Both the position numbers and the translations under genes were made by a program. From NCBI GenBank assembly GCA_001604405.1, contig LVBL01000031.1:1-48485 (forward strand): DNA of 48,485 nt, written 5' to 3'. Within the stretch, counting starts at the first letter, position 1. Each line of letters begins with the position of its first letter. Positions 24,525 to 33,421 of the stretch are shown here, piece by piece. The DNA comes from Spirochaetales bacterium Spiro_10. GTDB lineage: Bacteria > Spirochaetota > Spirochaetia > Treponematales > Treponemataceae. Under the pieces are notes generated by a model, which saw only the letters and a program-made list of their open reading frames with translations, had not been told where the DNA came from and did not search any database.

Positions 24525-25680
24525 GATGGGTTTCCTTAAGGATATCGGGGAAATATGAGGCGATTGAAGAAGGTTTTGAGTGTCTTAGTATCTCCTCAAG
24601 TTTTGCAGGGTTGTCCAGCACGAGGCAACGTGGTTTTCGCCCTGCTTTAATTTCATACATCCGATGTTTCCTTATCGCTGAGAGAAATGTATCGTTCTTC
24701 AGAATCTCTGAGAGGGGGCTTTCGCGTATGGACGATACTCCAGCAGGAATGGCGAAGCAGGGGGTGACCGTACCGTCATGAAAAACTGCTATAGAATATT
24801 GGGCTGCAGGACAAGACGTGATGAAAGATTCCATTCCCAGAAGGTCAAAAACAGGGTAGCTTCCCTTTAAGGACATAAACTTAATGCTCGAGTGAAAAAC
24901 CTCAATACGCTGTGTTGCGATTATTTCCTGGTTGGATTGTATATCTTTTGTAGTTTGAGTATACGGAAGAAGTGCAAGGAATGCAGGCCTGTACAATCTG
25001 AGACTTTCATAATAGGAACCATCAATTATATACCCAGCGTTAGCCTCAGTGAGCATGGTGCTGATTCCATAAATAATCCTGTGTTCACGAAAGCGTACCA
25101 GTAAATGCAATATTTCTTCATGGCTGCCTGCATGTTTTCGTGTATCAGATTCCGTATTAAATCCGTCAAGACTTACTATGGGAATAATATTTCCAGAACG
25201 GGCAATTGTTATAATTGCTTCATCAGGAACGGATGTTCCTTCAGTGAAAAGAAAAAAACGCTGGTTTGCTTGTTTTTGAAGCAGCTTCATCAGCTTAATC
25301 CCTTTGTCATGGGTATAAAAAGGATCAGCACCTAAAACGTATAAATTTTGTATCCCCAAAGAGAGTGCATCATCAAAAAGTACAGATAACTCGTTGTGCG
25401 TGAGATAACTATCTCTGTTATAATATGAGCGGAAGATACATCCAGAACATGATGCTTTACAACGTGTGTCGTGTATCAGTTGAAGAACTTTTGGTCCGTG
25501 GAAACGCCCCCGTTTCATCCAACCGGAAAAGAATCCGGTTATGCTTCTTGCAGAAATGCGGAACATCGAGCGTTTGAATGAAGGTGCAGACCAAAAGAAC
25601 TGATGGATGGCGTTTCTGATAAGGCATGGTACGAACAATCGTAGATATTTTACTGAGTTGTCAAATGAAAAAAAAACCAT
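24517..25680 (-). CDS. Radical SAM protein with a SPASM-like C-terminus
   Basis: From ATG 25680 the protein has 387 residues; the start lies one base after the permease stop, so translation is probably coupled. The cluster motif is C74-x3-C78-x2-C81 (CKASCSGC). The usual Gly-rich SAM motif is replaced by VLGADPFYTHD. Downstream cysteines (TSCPAAQYSIAVFHDGTVTP then CF, and KPRCL) fit an auxiliary-cluster domain. The N-terminal 70 residues are basic and hydrophobic (SVKYLRLFVPCLIRNAIHQF), again suggesting membrane contact. It is a distant relative of its neighbour at 23370; the two may act in sequence on one substrate. Confidence 0.82.
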   Translation of the reverse strand: MVFFSFDNSVKYLRLFVPCLIRNAIHQFFWSAPSFKRSMFRISARSITGFFSGWMKRGRFHGPKVLQLIHDTRCKASCSGCIFRSYYNRDSYLTHNELSVLFDDALSLGIQNLYVLGADPFYTHDKGIKLMKLLQKQANQRFFLFTEGTSVPDEAIITIARSGNIIPIVSLDGFNTESDTRKHAGSHEEILHLLVRFREHRIIYGISTMLTEANAGYIIDGSYYESLRLYRPAFLALLPYTQTTKDIQSNQEIIATQRIEVFHSSIKFMSLKGSYPVFDLLGMESFITSCPAAQYSIAVFHDGTVTPCFAIPAGVSSIRESPLSEILKNDTFLSAIRKHRMYEIKAGRKPRCLVLDNPAKLEEILRHSKPSSIASYFPDILKETHHE

Positions 25681-25681
25681 A

Positions 25682-26491
25682 TTACAGGAAATCCTTTTTG
25701 TTGAAGATAAAAGCAGCAATAGCCGCAGCAAAGGCTCCTCCGCCAATCCAGAGTAACCATCCTGATAATGGAATAAGGATTCCTTTGCTTAAAAGTGAGG
25801 GATCAAAATAGTAGAAGGGATTTAAATCTCTGAAGAAAGTTGGGATAGTGAGTCCTCTCAACAGGGACTTTGCGATAAAAAGGAAGAAGAGGATGCCCAT
25901 GCCCAATGATAGAGATTGCTTTTGATTCCGTACGACAACTGAAATCAGCAAAAAAACAGCAGAGAAAAAAAATAGCAGTCCAAGAGAAGCAAGATAAAAA
26001 CTGATGAAGCAGGAAAGATCTGCTCTAGGTACTCCATTTATAGCAATTGACCCACTCAAGAAAGATATTGAAAGCAATACAGCAATAAGAATCAGAATGC
26101 AGGTGAATTTCGCGCATAGTACGCCAATACGTGATACACCTACGACGAGGGGAAGTTCTATTGACCGTCCTTCAATTTCTTTTGTAATGAATGAAGTTGC
26201 AAGCACACAAAGGTACACGCCGAGAATCAGCGGGAGGAATGCAAAAAACTGCGCGCCAACCCATCCGGAAAACTCATTGACGTAAAGAGTTTCCTTACCC
26301 AGAAAGTTTTTCCAGAAATCAGGCAGGGATTCGTAAACTTGGGTAATTGAGGGATTCTGACTATAATTCTTGTACAGCTTTACGGTAAATATTTTGTAAA
26401 GCGATATAAAGATGCTCCAAAATAGGAATGACATCCATTCTTTTCGCAAATGAAAGGCCAGAATGTATAAGTATCGCCGAACAAACTTCAT
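25682..26491 (-). CDS. ABC-2-type transporter permease
   Basis: The 269-residue protein has six hydrophobic segments, including WMSFLFWSIFISLYKIF, FFAFLPLILGVYLCVLATSF, FTCILILIAVLLSISFLSG, YLASLGLLFFFSAVFLLISV and a C-terminal LSGWLLWIGGGAFAAAIAAF. The motif TKEIEGRSIELPLVVGVSRI between helices is typical of ABC-2 exporters. It overlaps the ATPase stop by 4 bases and precedes the radical SAM genes. With the ATPase it should form an exporter, probably for the product of this cluster or as self-protection. Confidence 0.85.
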   Translation of the reverse strand: MKFVRRYLYILAFHLRKEWMSFLFWSIFISLYKIFTVKLYKNYSQNPSITQVYESLPDFWKNFLGKETLYVNEFSGWVGAQFFAFLPLILGVYLCVLATSFITKEIEGRSIELPLVVGVSRIGVLCAKFTCILILIAVLLSISFLSGSIAINGVPRADLSCFISFYLASLGLLFFFSAVFLLISVVVRNQKQSLSLGMGILFFLFIAKSLLRGLTIPTFFRDLNPFYYFDPSLLSKGILIPLSGWLLWIGGGAFAAAIAAFIFNKKDFL

Positions 26492-27339
26492 GTTTTCTGT
26501 TCTCTGGTGTAGTATTTCATGAAGAAACGCTCGACGGAGGTCCTGTGAACTTCAAGTTCGTAGAGCTTCTCACCAGATTCTAGAATTTGTTGAAGAGAAT
26601 GCACAGGATCTGCGCATTCAAGTATCCATCGCCCATCGGGAAGAATGCGGGATGTTGGAGGGGCAGAGTCGCTTCGTGCGATAATTTCTGATGTGAGCCG
26701 CTCATGAAGTTCATCCATGACAAGATGTTCCATAACAGTACCGTCACGAATGAATGCAACGGAATCACAAATTCGTTCAACATCGTAAAGCTGGTGCGAT
26801 GACAATAGAACGGTTTTCCCTTCGCCCTTCATTTGTGAGAGAAACAGATAAAACTCGTTCTGTATGAGCGGGTCAAGGCCATTTGTCGGTTCATCAAGTA
26901 CCACAAGTCTATGATTCCCCATGAAAGCGAGAATTATCTGTACTTTTTTGAGATTTCCCCTGGAAAGTTGGTTGACCTTTCGTGAAGTATCAAGATGAAA
27001 CCGTACAGAGTAGGATAGTGCCTTGTTAAACGCATTTTTATCACTCAAGAGAGCAGCAGCGTAGGTGAATAACTCCTTGACGCCAAGGTCGTCATGGAAA
27101 TCCTTATTGTCTGAACAATAACCAATCAAGCCTTTACGTGTTTGTAGTGGCCTGCCTTCCGAATAGAAATTACCCGAATCAACAGAAATAAGACCTAACA
27201 GGGCACGAATGAGAGTGGTTTTCCCTGCGCCGTTAGGACCCACCAATCCTGTAATCGTACCGGCTTCTATTTCTAGATTAAGGTTATCGATTCCCCGATT
27301 TTTCCCATAATATTTTGTAACACAATGGGCCGACACCAT
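26488..27339 (-). CDS. ABC transporter ATP-binding protein
   Basis: The 283-residue ATPase has Walker A GPNGAGKTT (34-42), the signature LSRGNLKKVQ, Walker B LVVLDEPTNGLDP and the switch histidine in LLSSHQL. The C-terminal 70 residues form the accessory part often seen in ABC-2 exporter ATPases. It is first in the leftward operon. The ATG at 27339 lies only 7 bases from a good -10 box, so the mRNA is likely leaderless. Confidence 0.92.
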   Translation of the reverse strand: MVSAHCVTKYYGKNRGIDNLNLEIEAGTITGLVGPNGAGKTTLIRALLGLISVDSGNFYSEGRPLQTRKGLIGYCSDNKDFHDDLGVKELFTYAAALLSDKNAFNKALSYSVRFHLDTSRKVNQLSRGNLKKVQIILAFMGNHRLVVLDEPTNGLDPLIQNEFYLFLSQMKGEGKTVLLSSHQLYDVERICDSVAFIRDGTVMEHLVMDELHERLTSEIIARSDSAPPTSRILPDGRWILECADPVHSLQQILESGEKLYELEVHRTSVERFFMKYYTREQKT

Positions 27340-27345
27340 GGTGTG

Positions 27346-27374
27346 ATTCTATCATGAATTTTCTAAAATCACAA
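27346..27374 (-). promoter_or_regulatory. Leftward promoter of the island operon
   Basis: On the minus strand TTGTGA (27374-27369) and TAGAAT (27351-27346) are exactly 17 bases apart. The expected start falls at about 27339-27340, on the ATPase ATG. The -35 box is the left arm of the palindrome at 27367-27390. Confidence 0.7.
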
Positions 27375-27390
27375 TTTTATATTTGTGATT
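27367..27390. promoter_or_regulatory. Palindromic operator shared by divergent promoters
   Basis: AATCACAA (27367-27374) and TTGTGATT (27383-27390) form a perfect inverted repeat around an 8-base AT spacer. Each arm contains the -35 TTGTGA of one of the two divergent promoters, so one dimeric protein bound here would control both operons. The half-site looks like a CRP/FNR half-site but the arms face outwards, so the cognate regulator is unknown; none is encoded within the island. Confidence 0.65.
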
Positions 27391-27411
27391 AATGCGGATG
27401 CCTTGTATACT
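27383..27411 (+). promoter_or_regulatory. Rightward promoter of the island operon
   Basis: TTGTGA (27383-27388) and TATACT (27406-27411) have 17-base spacing, mirroring the leftward promoter. Transcription should begin at about 27418, next to ATG 27419. There is no ribosome binding site before that ATG, which fits leaderless initiation. Confidence 0.7.
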
Positions 27412-27418
27412 GTTCTCC

Positions 27419-28576
27419 ATGGTAATGACAACCGAAGAACTACTACCTGAACGCATTATACGGTTTTCAGGCAAGCAGAATGATTCAGCACCCTGTTATG
27501 TTTATATTTCTTCCGAAATTAAACGTATGTGTCAGCAGTTTAAGGACATACCATATCCTCATGTCTCTGTTCATTTCGCAACCATGGCAAATGCAATGCC
27601 GGGTTTTCTGCGGATCATTCGTGAATCGGGACTTGGTGTGTTTATTAATACTATCGGGCATTATAAGGCTGTTGAGAAAGCAGGCTTTTCTCCGGAAGAA
27701 ATTGTATTCACAGCAAGTGCTTCTTCTGACGAATTATTACAATTCCTCGGTGATCAAGGTATTACGGTAAATCTTGATTCGCTTCATCAGGTGAGCCGCT
27801 GGCGGTTGTTATGTCCAAACCGGTCTTTTGGTATTCGTTGCAATATCGGCGACAGTGTGTTTCCTGTGGATACTACCGGCGGTGTTTTTCTCGGATCCTC
27901 AAGCAGGCTTGGTCTTGATTTGGACGAGATCAGGTCGCTAGCAGGTGATTCGGATATCAAGGGCCTGCATCTTTACGTGGGCACCAATATCCTCGAAATG
28001 GATTATTTCCTTCGTTGCTACGACAAGCTGCTTGAACTGGTTAATATTTTTCCCGGTCTTGAATATATAGATCTTGGAGGAGGTTTTGGTGTTGATGAGG
28101 ATTCAACTGGAGTAGAATTTGATTTTAAAACGTACGGGGAGGCTGTAACACAACTTTTTACAAAGGTTTCCGGGGCATATACACGGCCTCTGCGGATTAT
28201 ATTTGAGCCCGGCCGAGTTATCGGAGCTGTAGCAGGATTTTTCATATCTACAGTTACAGACATCAAGTATCGTGATGATAAGCAGCTTGTGGGCGTGAAT
28301 GCTTCCAGCGCACAGTTCCCCCGGCCTCTTTTCTATCCCGAGGAGGCAGTGCATCCGGCCTGGCTGGTTAGAGGAAGCAAACTTGTTGAATCCATGTTGG
28401 TAAAAAGCGCGGTATACGGTTGTTCAACATACTCTCGTGATTACCTTTCAAGAAACATTATGCTTCCACAGGCAATGATCGGAGACAAGATTATATTCGG
28501 TAATGCTGGTGCTTACTGTAATTCCGCACACACCCAATTCCTCGGTTTTGAACAAGCAGCGGAGTATTATATATAG
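27419..28576 (+). CDS. Fold-III PLP decarboxylase homologue lacking the catalytic lysine
   Basis: The 385-residue protein has the ornithine/diaminopimelate decarboxylase layout: an alanine-racemase-like barrel then a beta domain. Phosphate-site motifs are kept: GGGFG at 220-224 and EPGR at 263-266; GAY at 364-366 is also kept. The lysine normally in the YAVKAN motif is Met56 here (FATMAN), the ring-stacking histidine of FHVGS is Tyr186 (LYVGTN), and the C-terminal Cys-Asp pair is replaced in GCSTYSRDY. It may be a pseudo-enzyme, bind PLP non-covalently, or serve another chemistry. ATG 27419 is chosen from promoter geometry; ATG 27392 and 27398 lie upstream of the -10. It leads the rightward operon, 7 bases from the GNAT-like gene. 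Confidence 0.8.
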   Translation: MVMTTEELLPERIIRFSGKQNDSAPCYVYISSEIKRMCQQFKDIPYPHVSVHFATMANAMPGFLRIIRESGLGVFINTIGHYKAVEKAGFSPEEIVFTASASSDELLQFLGDQGITVNLDSLHQVSRWRLLCPNRSFGIRCNIGDSVFPVDTTGGVFLGSSSRLGLDLDEIRSLAGDSDIKGLHLYVGTNILEMDYFLRCYDKLLELVNIFPGLEYIDLGGGFGVDEDSTGVEFDFKTYGEAVTQLFTKVSGAYTRPLRIIFEPGRVIGAVAGFFISTVTDIKYRDDKQLVGVNASSAQFPRPLFYPEEAVHPAWLVRGSKLVESMLVKSAVYGCSTYSRDYLSRNIMLPQAMIGDKIIFGNAGAYCNSAHTQFLGFEQAAEYYI

Positions 28577-28583
28577 GTTTCAA

Positions 28584-29672
28584 ATGACATTAGAAAAGAT
28601 TACAACACCGGCAGGATATTGTCGCTTTTTCAAGATTTCTGCACGTATATACAAGAAGTATTCCGCCCATCGGTCGACGGAAGAAGACATTTGCCGGATG
28701 CTTGTTTTCGGTAGATCTGCTTATTTTTCTCATGCATCGATTGTCAACTATCTTTTGGTAAAGAACGGTCAGGATGTTGCGAGATTTTCGCTCTTGCATG
28801 ATCGAAACTTGCCTTCTTGTGTACAAGCTGCGTTTGTTGAGTTTCTTCCTGAGGTTGAGAATATTCGGGATTGGATCCGTCAGACTGCTGTTATACAGTA
28901 TCCCGGTATATCAAAAATTGTGATCGGACTAAACGCACACCTCAATTACGGGGCAGGTTTCCTGATGTCGGATTTTGACAAGCCCCCTGTATTTGGTCTT
29001 CCGTATACAGCCCCTTACTACCCCAAAGCCTTTCAGGGAATGACTGCCCATCGAATGGTATCATTCAGATTTCCTGTCGATATTTTTATGAGTGATCGTT
29101 TTGCATTCTTTAAAACACGTCTTGATCCTGCAATTTCAACCCGTTATCTCGATATGAAACAGCTCAAGAGGGATACTTCAATCTATACATACCTTAACAA
29201 TGCCTGTTTCAACGAACATCCATTCTGGGCGCAAAGAGCATCTCAGGAAGACTATGAACTCTTTAAACCGTTCAGATTCCTTCTTGATGAGACCAACCTT
29301 ATTTTTGCCTTTGAGGGGGATAAGCCTGTAGGATTTTTGCTCTGGTATCCGGATTTTAATGAACTCGTCAAAGGAGAGAAAAAAATTGGGCTGCTTGAGC
29401 TTTTGCATTTTAGAGTTTTGAATCCAATCAAGACCATCCGATTTACAGAAGTAGCAATACTTCCGGAATACTCAAATCGCCCTGTTGTACTCGCCATGAT
29501 AATGGCTATGCTCGAACCGGTTCGCAGGGGTGGATACACTTCGATAGAAGGCGGATTCATATTTGAGGAAAATCAGGGAAGCATGAATATGGCTATCAGA
29601 TTCATTTCACGGGCAGCTGGTAAAAAGATAGAGCAAAAACGACATTATGCCTTATTCGAGGAACATCTGTGA
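28584..29672 (+). CDS. GNAT-like N-acyltransferase-fold protein
   Basis: From ATG 28584 the product has 362 residues. The C-terminal part (about 220-360) looks like a GNAT domain: LIFAFEGDKPVGFLLWYPDF, a central strand FTEVAILPEYSNR then the helix VVLAMIMAMLEPVRRGGY and the ending GGFIFEENQGSMNMAIRF...GKKIEQKRHYALFEEHL. The N-terminal half (HRSTEEDICRMLVFGRSAYF, VARFSLLHDR, KIVIGLNAHLNYGAGFL) is a related degenerate domain. The acyl donor and acceptor are unknown. It is seven bases after the PLP protein and overlaps the next gene by GTGA. Similar proteins exist as unnamed GNATs in anaerobes, as far as I recall. Confidence 0.68.
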   Translation: MTLEKITTPAGYCRFFKISARIYKKYSAHRSTEEDICRMLVFGRSAYFSHASIVNYLLVKNGQDVARFSLLHDRNLPSCVQAAFVEFLPEVENIRDWIRQTAVIQYPGISKIVIGLNAHLNYGAGFLMSDFDKPPVFGLPYTAPYYPKAFQGMTAHRMVSFRFPVDIFMSDRFAFFKTRLDPAISTRYLDMKQLKRDTSIYTYLNNACFNEHPFWAQRASQEDYELFKPFRFLLDETNLIFAFEGDKPVGFLLWYPDFNELVKGEKKIGLLELLHFRVLNPIKTIRFTEVAILPEYSNRPVVLAMIMAMLEPVRRGGYTSIEGGFIFEENQGSMNMAIRFISRAAGKKIEQKRHYALFEEHL

Positions 29673-30685
29673 TACTGTATCATCATCCTTCTCAGCTTCC
29701 TCCCGAGTGGGATGATTGTGCAACTACGCTTTTTCAAACCAGGGCATTTCTTCTCCATTTGCATACTACCAATCCCTGTTCACAGCAATACCTATATGCA
29801 ACCGCAAACGGAGGGAAGAAGGCTGCTGCGGTTATATATTCTCTTAAGTTGGATATTTTTTCTTTTTCCTCACTCTCTCTAAAAATTCCTATACACATTT
29901 GCGGAATTCCAGTATCGACCGGATGTGCGGGAGTATTTGGTGACCCTGAATGCTTTTCGGAACTTTTTGAACAAATCAAGGCAAGGCATGGCCTTTCTCT
30001 TGTCCTGAATATTCCCTGTGAGTATACATCCTCATTTCCCGTTGACAGCATCCCGGGAGCATGGGTGAGCGGTAATACTCTTCCGGTGATGGAATTACAG
30101 GTGAGATGGAAAGATACAAACGCCTATATTGCTTCGTTACGATATTCCTATCGCCGTAGAATTACCATGCTTTCACGTTCAGGTGCTGATTTACAATGCA
30201 GCCGTGATTCATTCGATACCTTCTCGGAAAAACACTACCACTTATACCTGGAAGTATGGGGAAAGAGTACGGAAAAGCTTGAAAGACTCACTCAAGTTTT
30301 TTTCATGACCCTGAGCTCACCTTTTTCATTAGTTTCATTTCATGATAGTGATAATTTGGTTGCTTGGTATATCACGCTCAAAGAGGACAATCATTTTATC
30401 TTTTTCCTTTTAGGCATGGATTACTCTGTATTGTCGTCATACGATCTGTATAATCAAATATTGTTTTCGGTTTTAAAAGACGCAATATCCTGCAATGCAG
30501 ATACAATCGATTTTGGCCAGACTACAGAAAACGCAAAAGGTCGTTTTGGAGCGATTCCCAAGCAGCGGTTAATGTTTGCAACGCATCGAAATCGTTTAAT
30601 ACGTTTTCTTTTAAGGCGGTTCAAAGGCCTTCTTGCATACCGTGTTCCTGATTACAATTTCCATGTCTTCAGGAGCGAAGCGTGA
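29669..30685 (+). CDS. FemAB/BioF2-like acyltransferase-fold protein
   Basis: GTG 29669 overlaps the preceding stop and gives 338 residues. The C-terminal half shows the BioF2-like/FemAB double-GNAT fold: YIASLRYSYRRRITMLSRSG, YHLYLEVWGKSTEKLE, LVAWYITLKEDNHFIFFLLG and the closing DTIDFGQTTENAKGRFGAIP. Family members transfer aminoacyl groups from tRNA (FemX type) or acyl groups from CoA, often for wall or exopolysaccharide building. Here, next to a GNAT-like and a PLP protein, it may attach an amino acid or acyl unit to the cluster product. It overlaps the next gene by GTGA. Confidence 0.72.
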   Translation: MILYHHPSQLPPEWDDCATTLFQTRAFLLHLHTTNPCSQQYLYATANGGKKAAAVIYSLKLDIFSFSSLSLKIPIHICGIPVSTGCAGVFGDPECFSELFEQIKARHGLSLVLNIPCEYTSSFPVDSIPGAWVSGNTLPVMELQVRWKDTNAYIASLRYSYRRRITMLSRSGADLQCSRDSFDTFSEKHYHLYLEVWGKSTEKLERLTQVFFMTLSSPFSLVSFHDSDNLVAWYITLKEDNHFIFFLLGMDYSVLSSYDLYNQILFSVLKDAISCNADTIDFGQTTENAKGRFGAIPKQRLMFATHRNRLIRFLLRRFKGLLAYRVPDYNFHVFRSEA

Positions 30686-32091
30686 AAATACTTATGCTTA
30701 GGCTGCGTCCTCCTGCGGAAACCATAGGACTTCAGCATCTGATGATCATGGAACCACTTGAGTTTGAAGTTCTGGCTTCTCTAGCGCATAAAGATGATGA
30801 AGTCAGGATAGTTGATCTTATCCTTGAGAAGAAGAGTGCCAAGACATTTATTTCTCTTTTTCAACCAGATTTGTTGTGTCTAACGGGGTATATAACCCAT
30901 GTTGCAACAATGATAGAAACGGCAATACTTGCAAAACGGATATGCCCATCGGTTAAGGTGGCAGCTGGCGGGGTACACCTCGAAGTCTGTCCAGCTGATC
31001 TTGACCATCCTGATATTGACTACCGTGTAGTACGCAATCCAGTCACTGTTTTTCCACTGTTACTTTCAAGTATCCGATCGGGATCCGGAGAGCTCCCTCC
31101 AGGAATCTTGCGCCCAGGACAGACGGCGGAAGATCTTCCTCAAATGGATTTTGCCTGGGCTTCTCCACGCAGGGATTTGACCAAACGATACAGGCGGAAA
31201 TACTTCTATATTTTCCATTCACAGGTAGCCCTTATGAAGACGGCTTTTGGCTGTCCTTTCGATTGTAGTTTTTGTTTTTGTCGGGCGATTACCGGCGGAG
31301 CCTACGTACAGCGTCCTCTTTCGGATGTTGTCGATGAGCTTGAGTCCATAGCAGAAACCAATATCTACATTGTAGACGATGATTTTCTTGTCTCACGAGA
31401 AAGAGTACAATCGTTTCTTACAGTAATCCGTGAACGTGGTATTCGGAAAAAATACCTGCTATACGGACGGGCTGATTTTATTGCCGCGAATCCCGATCTT
31501 ATCGCAGAGTTTGCAGCACTCGGATTACGGACAGTCATTGTTGGAATCGAGTCTTTCTTCGAAGAAGAACTCACTGCGTACAATAAGCACACGAGCGTTG
31601 AAATGAATGAAAAATCCCTTCAGGTACTTCGTAAGAACGGGGTAGATGTATATGCAACGCTAATTTTGCCACCGGAATGGGATACAAAGAAGTTCAGACT
31701 GTGTGGCGATTATCTGATTCGTAACCATATAAAATACGTGAATCTTCAACCGTATACTCCACTTAACGGTACCGGGATGAAAGTGAATGAGGATACACTT
31801 CTGATCAAACGTCAGGATTGGGCAAAGTGGGATCTGGCGCATGTAATCATTCAACCAAAAAATATAAGCGTTTCTGAGTACTATCGCCAGATTATCAAAC
31901 TTTACCAACGAGTGCTTTTCCGGCCATCAGTACTTCTGAGCTACCTCTTGCAGTACCCTCCCGGGCTCCTTCTGAAAATGCTCGCCGGCTCCATGACTGT
32001 CCGAAGTCAGTATATTTTCAAATTGAATGAGGCCAGAGCGTTGGAAAAGAAGCTTCGTACTGAAATAAAAAAGGGAATCAAGAATGCATAG
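30682..32091 (+). CDS. B12-binding-type radical SAM enzyme (1 of 3)
   Basis: GTG 30682 overlaps the previous stop; 469 residues. The N-terminal 150 residues form a Rossmann-like cobalamin-binding domain (LASLAHKDDEVRIVDLIL, FQPDLLCLTGYITHVATM, KVAAGGVHLEV) without the DxHxxG motif, as in many family members. The radical SAM motif is C191/C195/C198 (CPFDCSFC), followed by ITGGAYVQRPLSDVVDELES and VIVGIESF. The C-terminus is hydrophobic and basic (RPSVLLSYLLQYPPGLLLKM). Relatives act in methylation and lipid or pigment pathways. It is clearly related to the enzyme at 33422, sharing the CFCR and YGxxDF features. Confidence 0.87.
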   Translation: MKILMLRLRPPAETIGLQHLMIMEPLEFEVLASLAHKDDEVRIVDLILEKKSAKTFISLFQPDLLCLTGYITHVATMIETAILAKRICPSVKVAAGGVHLEVCPADLDHPDIDYRVVRNPVTVFPLLLSSIRSGSGELPPGILRPGQTAEDLPQMDFAWASPRRDLTKRYRRKYFYIFHSQVALMKTAFGCPFDCSFCFCRAITGGAYVQRPLSDVVDELESIAETNIYIVDDDFLVSRERVQSFLTVIRERGIRKKYLLYGRADFIAANPDLIAEFAALGLRTVIVGIESFFEEELTAYNKHTSVEMNEKSLQVLRKNGVDVYATLILPPEWDTKKFRLCGDYLIRNHIKYVNLQPYTPLNGTGMKVNEDTLLIKRQDWAKWDLAHVIIQPKNISVSEYYRQIIKLYQRVLFRPSVLLSYLLQYPPGLLLKMLAGSMTVRSQYIFKLNEARALEKKLRTEIKKGIKNA

Positions 32092-33406
32092 GATACTCTT
32101 TATACAACCAACCCAGTATGGTCGGGACGGAAAACTCTGCAAGCAGGGAAGGCTCTACCTTCCCGGATTGGTCTTTCCCCTTCTTTCCGCCATGACTCCG
32201 CCTGATTGGGAAGTGGCCGTCCGTATAGAGGTTATTGACGGAATAGATTTCGAGGATACAGCGGATATTGTCGGAATAGGCACTATGGGATTCACGATTT
32301 TCCGTGCACTTGAAATTGCGGAAGAATTCAAAAAAAGGGGAAAGCTGGTTGTACTTGGCGGCTATATGGCTTCGATCATGGTCACTGAGGTATCAAAGTA
32401 CGTAGATGCAGTGGTTGTCGGAGATGCCGAAACATCATATCCCAGACTGTTGAAAGATTTTGAGCAAACAGGCTGTATTCAATCCGTTTACTCGGAACCC
32501 GTTGATAGTCTTGCGAATATTCCATTACCGCATTATGAGATTCTTACACAAAAGCGTATTGGAACCATGCTTCCTGTACAGGCTGCAAGGGGTTGTCCAA
32601 ACAGCTGTAGTTTTTGCTCAATTGCATGTCTCTATAAAGGGCGGTATATGCCCCGGCCTGTCAAGGAAGTAGCTCGTGATATCGCTGAAGTAAAAAGGCT
32701 TGGTTTCCGGGAATTTTATCTTATTGATGACAATATAATTGGTAATCCGGCATATTTTCTGAGCCTATGCAAGACTATCAGTAAGCTGAAAATGAAGTGG
32801 TCAACACAGTGTTCTCTTCTGATTGCTGATAATCCAAATCTCTTAGCGGCTGCATGCGCCTCTGGTGCCAGCATGATGAGTTTTGGAGTGGAAAGTTTAA
32901 ACCAGGAGGGTCTCGATAAGTTGAACAAGGCTTGGCTGGATGTTCGGGAACACCGCCGACGTATAAACACGATTTCAAGGAGCGGCATTCTTGTAAGCAC
33001 CGAGATGATCATCGGTACAGACGGTGATACCCTGGAATCAATCCGTGCAACAGCCGATTTTATTCTGGAATGCCATGTTCCCATTCCGCGTTTCTACATT
33101 CTTACCCCCATGCCAGGCAGTCCGCTATTCGACGAGTACAAGCGTGAAGGGCGCCTTCTTACCGAGGATTTCAGTTTGTATGACGGTTCAATGGCGGTAT
33201 TTAAACCCGTTCACATGAGCGCAGAGGAGCTTACCGAGGCTTATTGGGAACTTAGCCGCAGGGTTTTCTCCATTACTTCGATTCTTGCAAGAACCCTTTT
33301 TAATCCTCTGTTTTTCAGAAATCCCTCAAAACATCTATTTGCCCTTATAGTGAATTTGCATTACAGGGCGTATGTCAAGCGTAAGGTTCCACCAAATATA
33401 TTCTAG
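32084..33406 (+). CDS. B12-binding-type radical SAM enzyme (2 of 3)
   Basis: This 440-residue protein starts inside the end of the previous gene (8-base overlap). The N-terminal Rossmann region reads IGIGTMGFTIFRALEIAEEF and LVVLGGYMASIM. The cluster motif is C171/C175/C178 (CPNSCSFC) followed by KGRYMPRPVKEVARDI and FYLIDDNIIG; MSFGVESLNQEGLDKLNKAW is the typical later barrel part. The C-terminal part (SITSILARTLFNPLFF) is hydrophobic. This is the most canonical of the three, resembling MiaB-neighbour and hopanoid-type B12 radical SAM proteins. Methyl transfer or ring chemistry on the cluster product is plausible. Confidence 0.87.
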   Translation: MHRILFIQPTQYGRDGKLCKQGRLYLPGLVFPLLSAMTPPDWEVAVRIEVIDGIDFEDTADIVGIGTMGFTIFRALEIAEEFKKRGKLVVLGGYMASIMVTEVSKYVDAVVVGDAETSYPRLLKDFEQTGCIQSVYSEPVDSLANIPLPHYEILTQKRIGTMLPVQAARGCPNSCSFCSIACLYKGRYMPRPVKEVARDIAEVKRLGFREFYLIDDNIIGNPAYFLSLCKTISKLKMKWSTQCSLLIADNPNLLAAACASGASMMSFGVESLNQEGLDKLNKAWLDVREHRRRINTISRSGILVSTEMIIGTDGDTLESIRATADFILECHVPIPRFYILTPMPGSPLFDEYKREGRLLTEDFSLYDGSMAVFKPVHMSAEELTEAYWELSRRVFSITSILARTLFNPLFFRNPSKHLFALIVNLHYRAYVKRKVPPNIF

Positions 33407-33421
33407 GAGATTGTAATTTGA

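Noticed and set aside
27340-27418. Cobalamin or SAM riboswitch ahead of the B12 radical SAM operon
   Set aside because: Fewer than 80 bases separate the divergent start codons and both transcripts seem leaderless, leaving no room for an aptamer.
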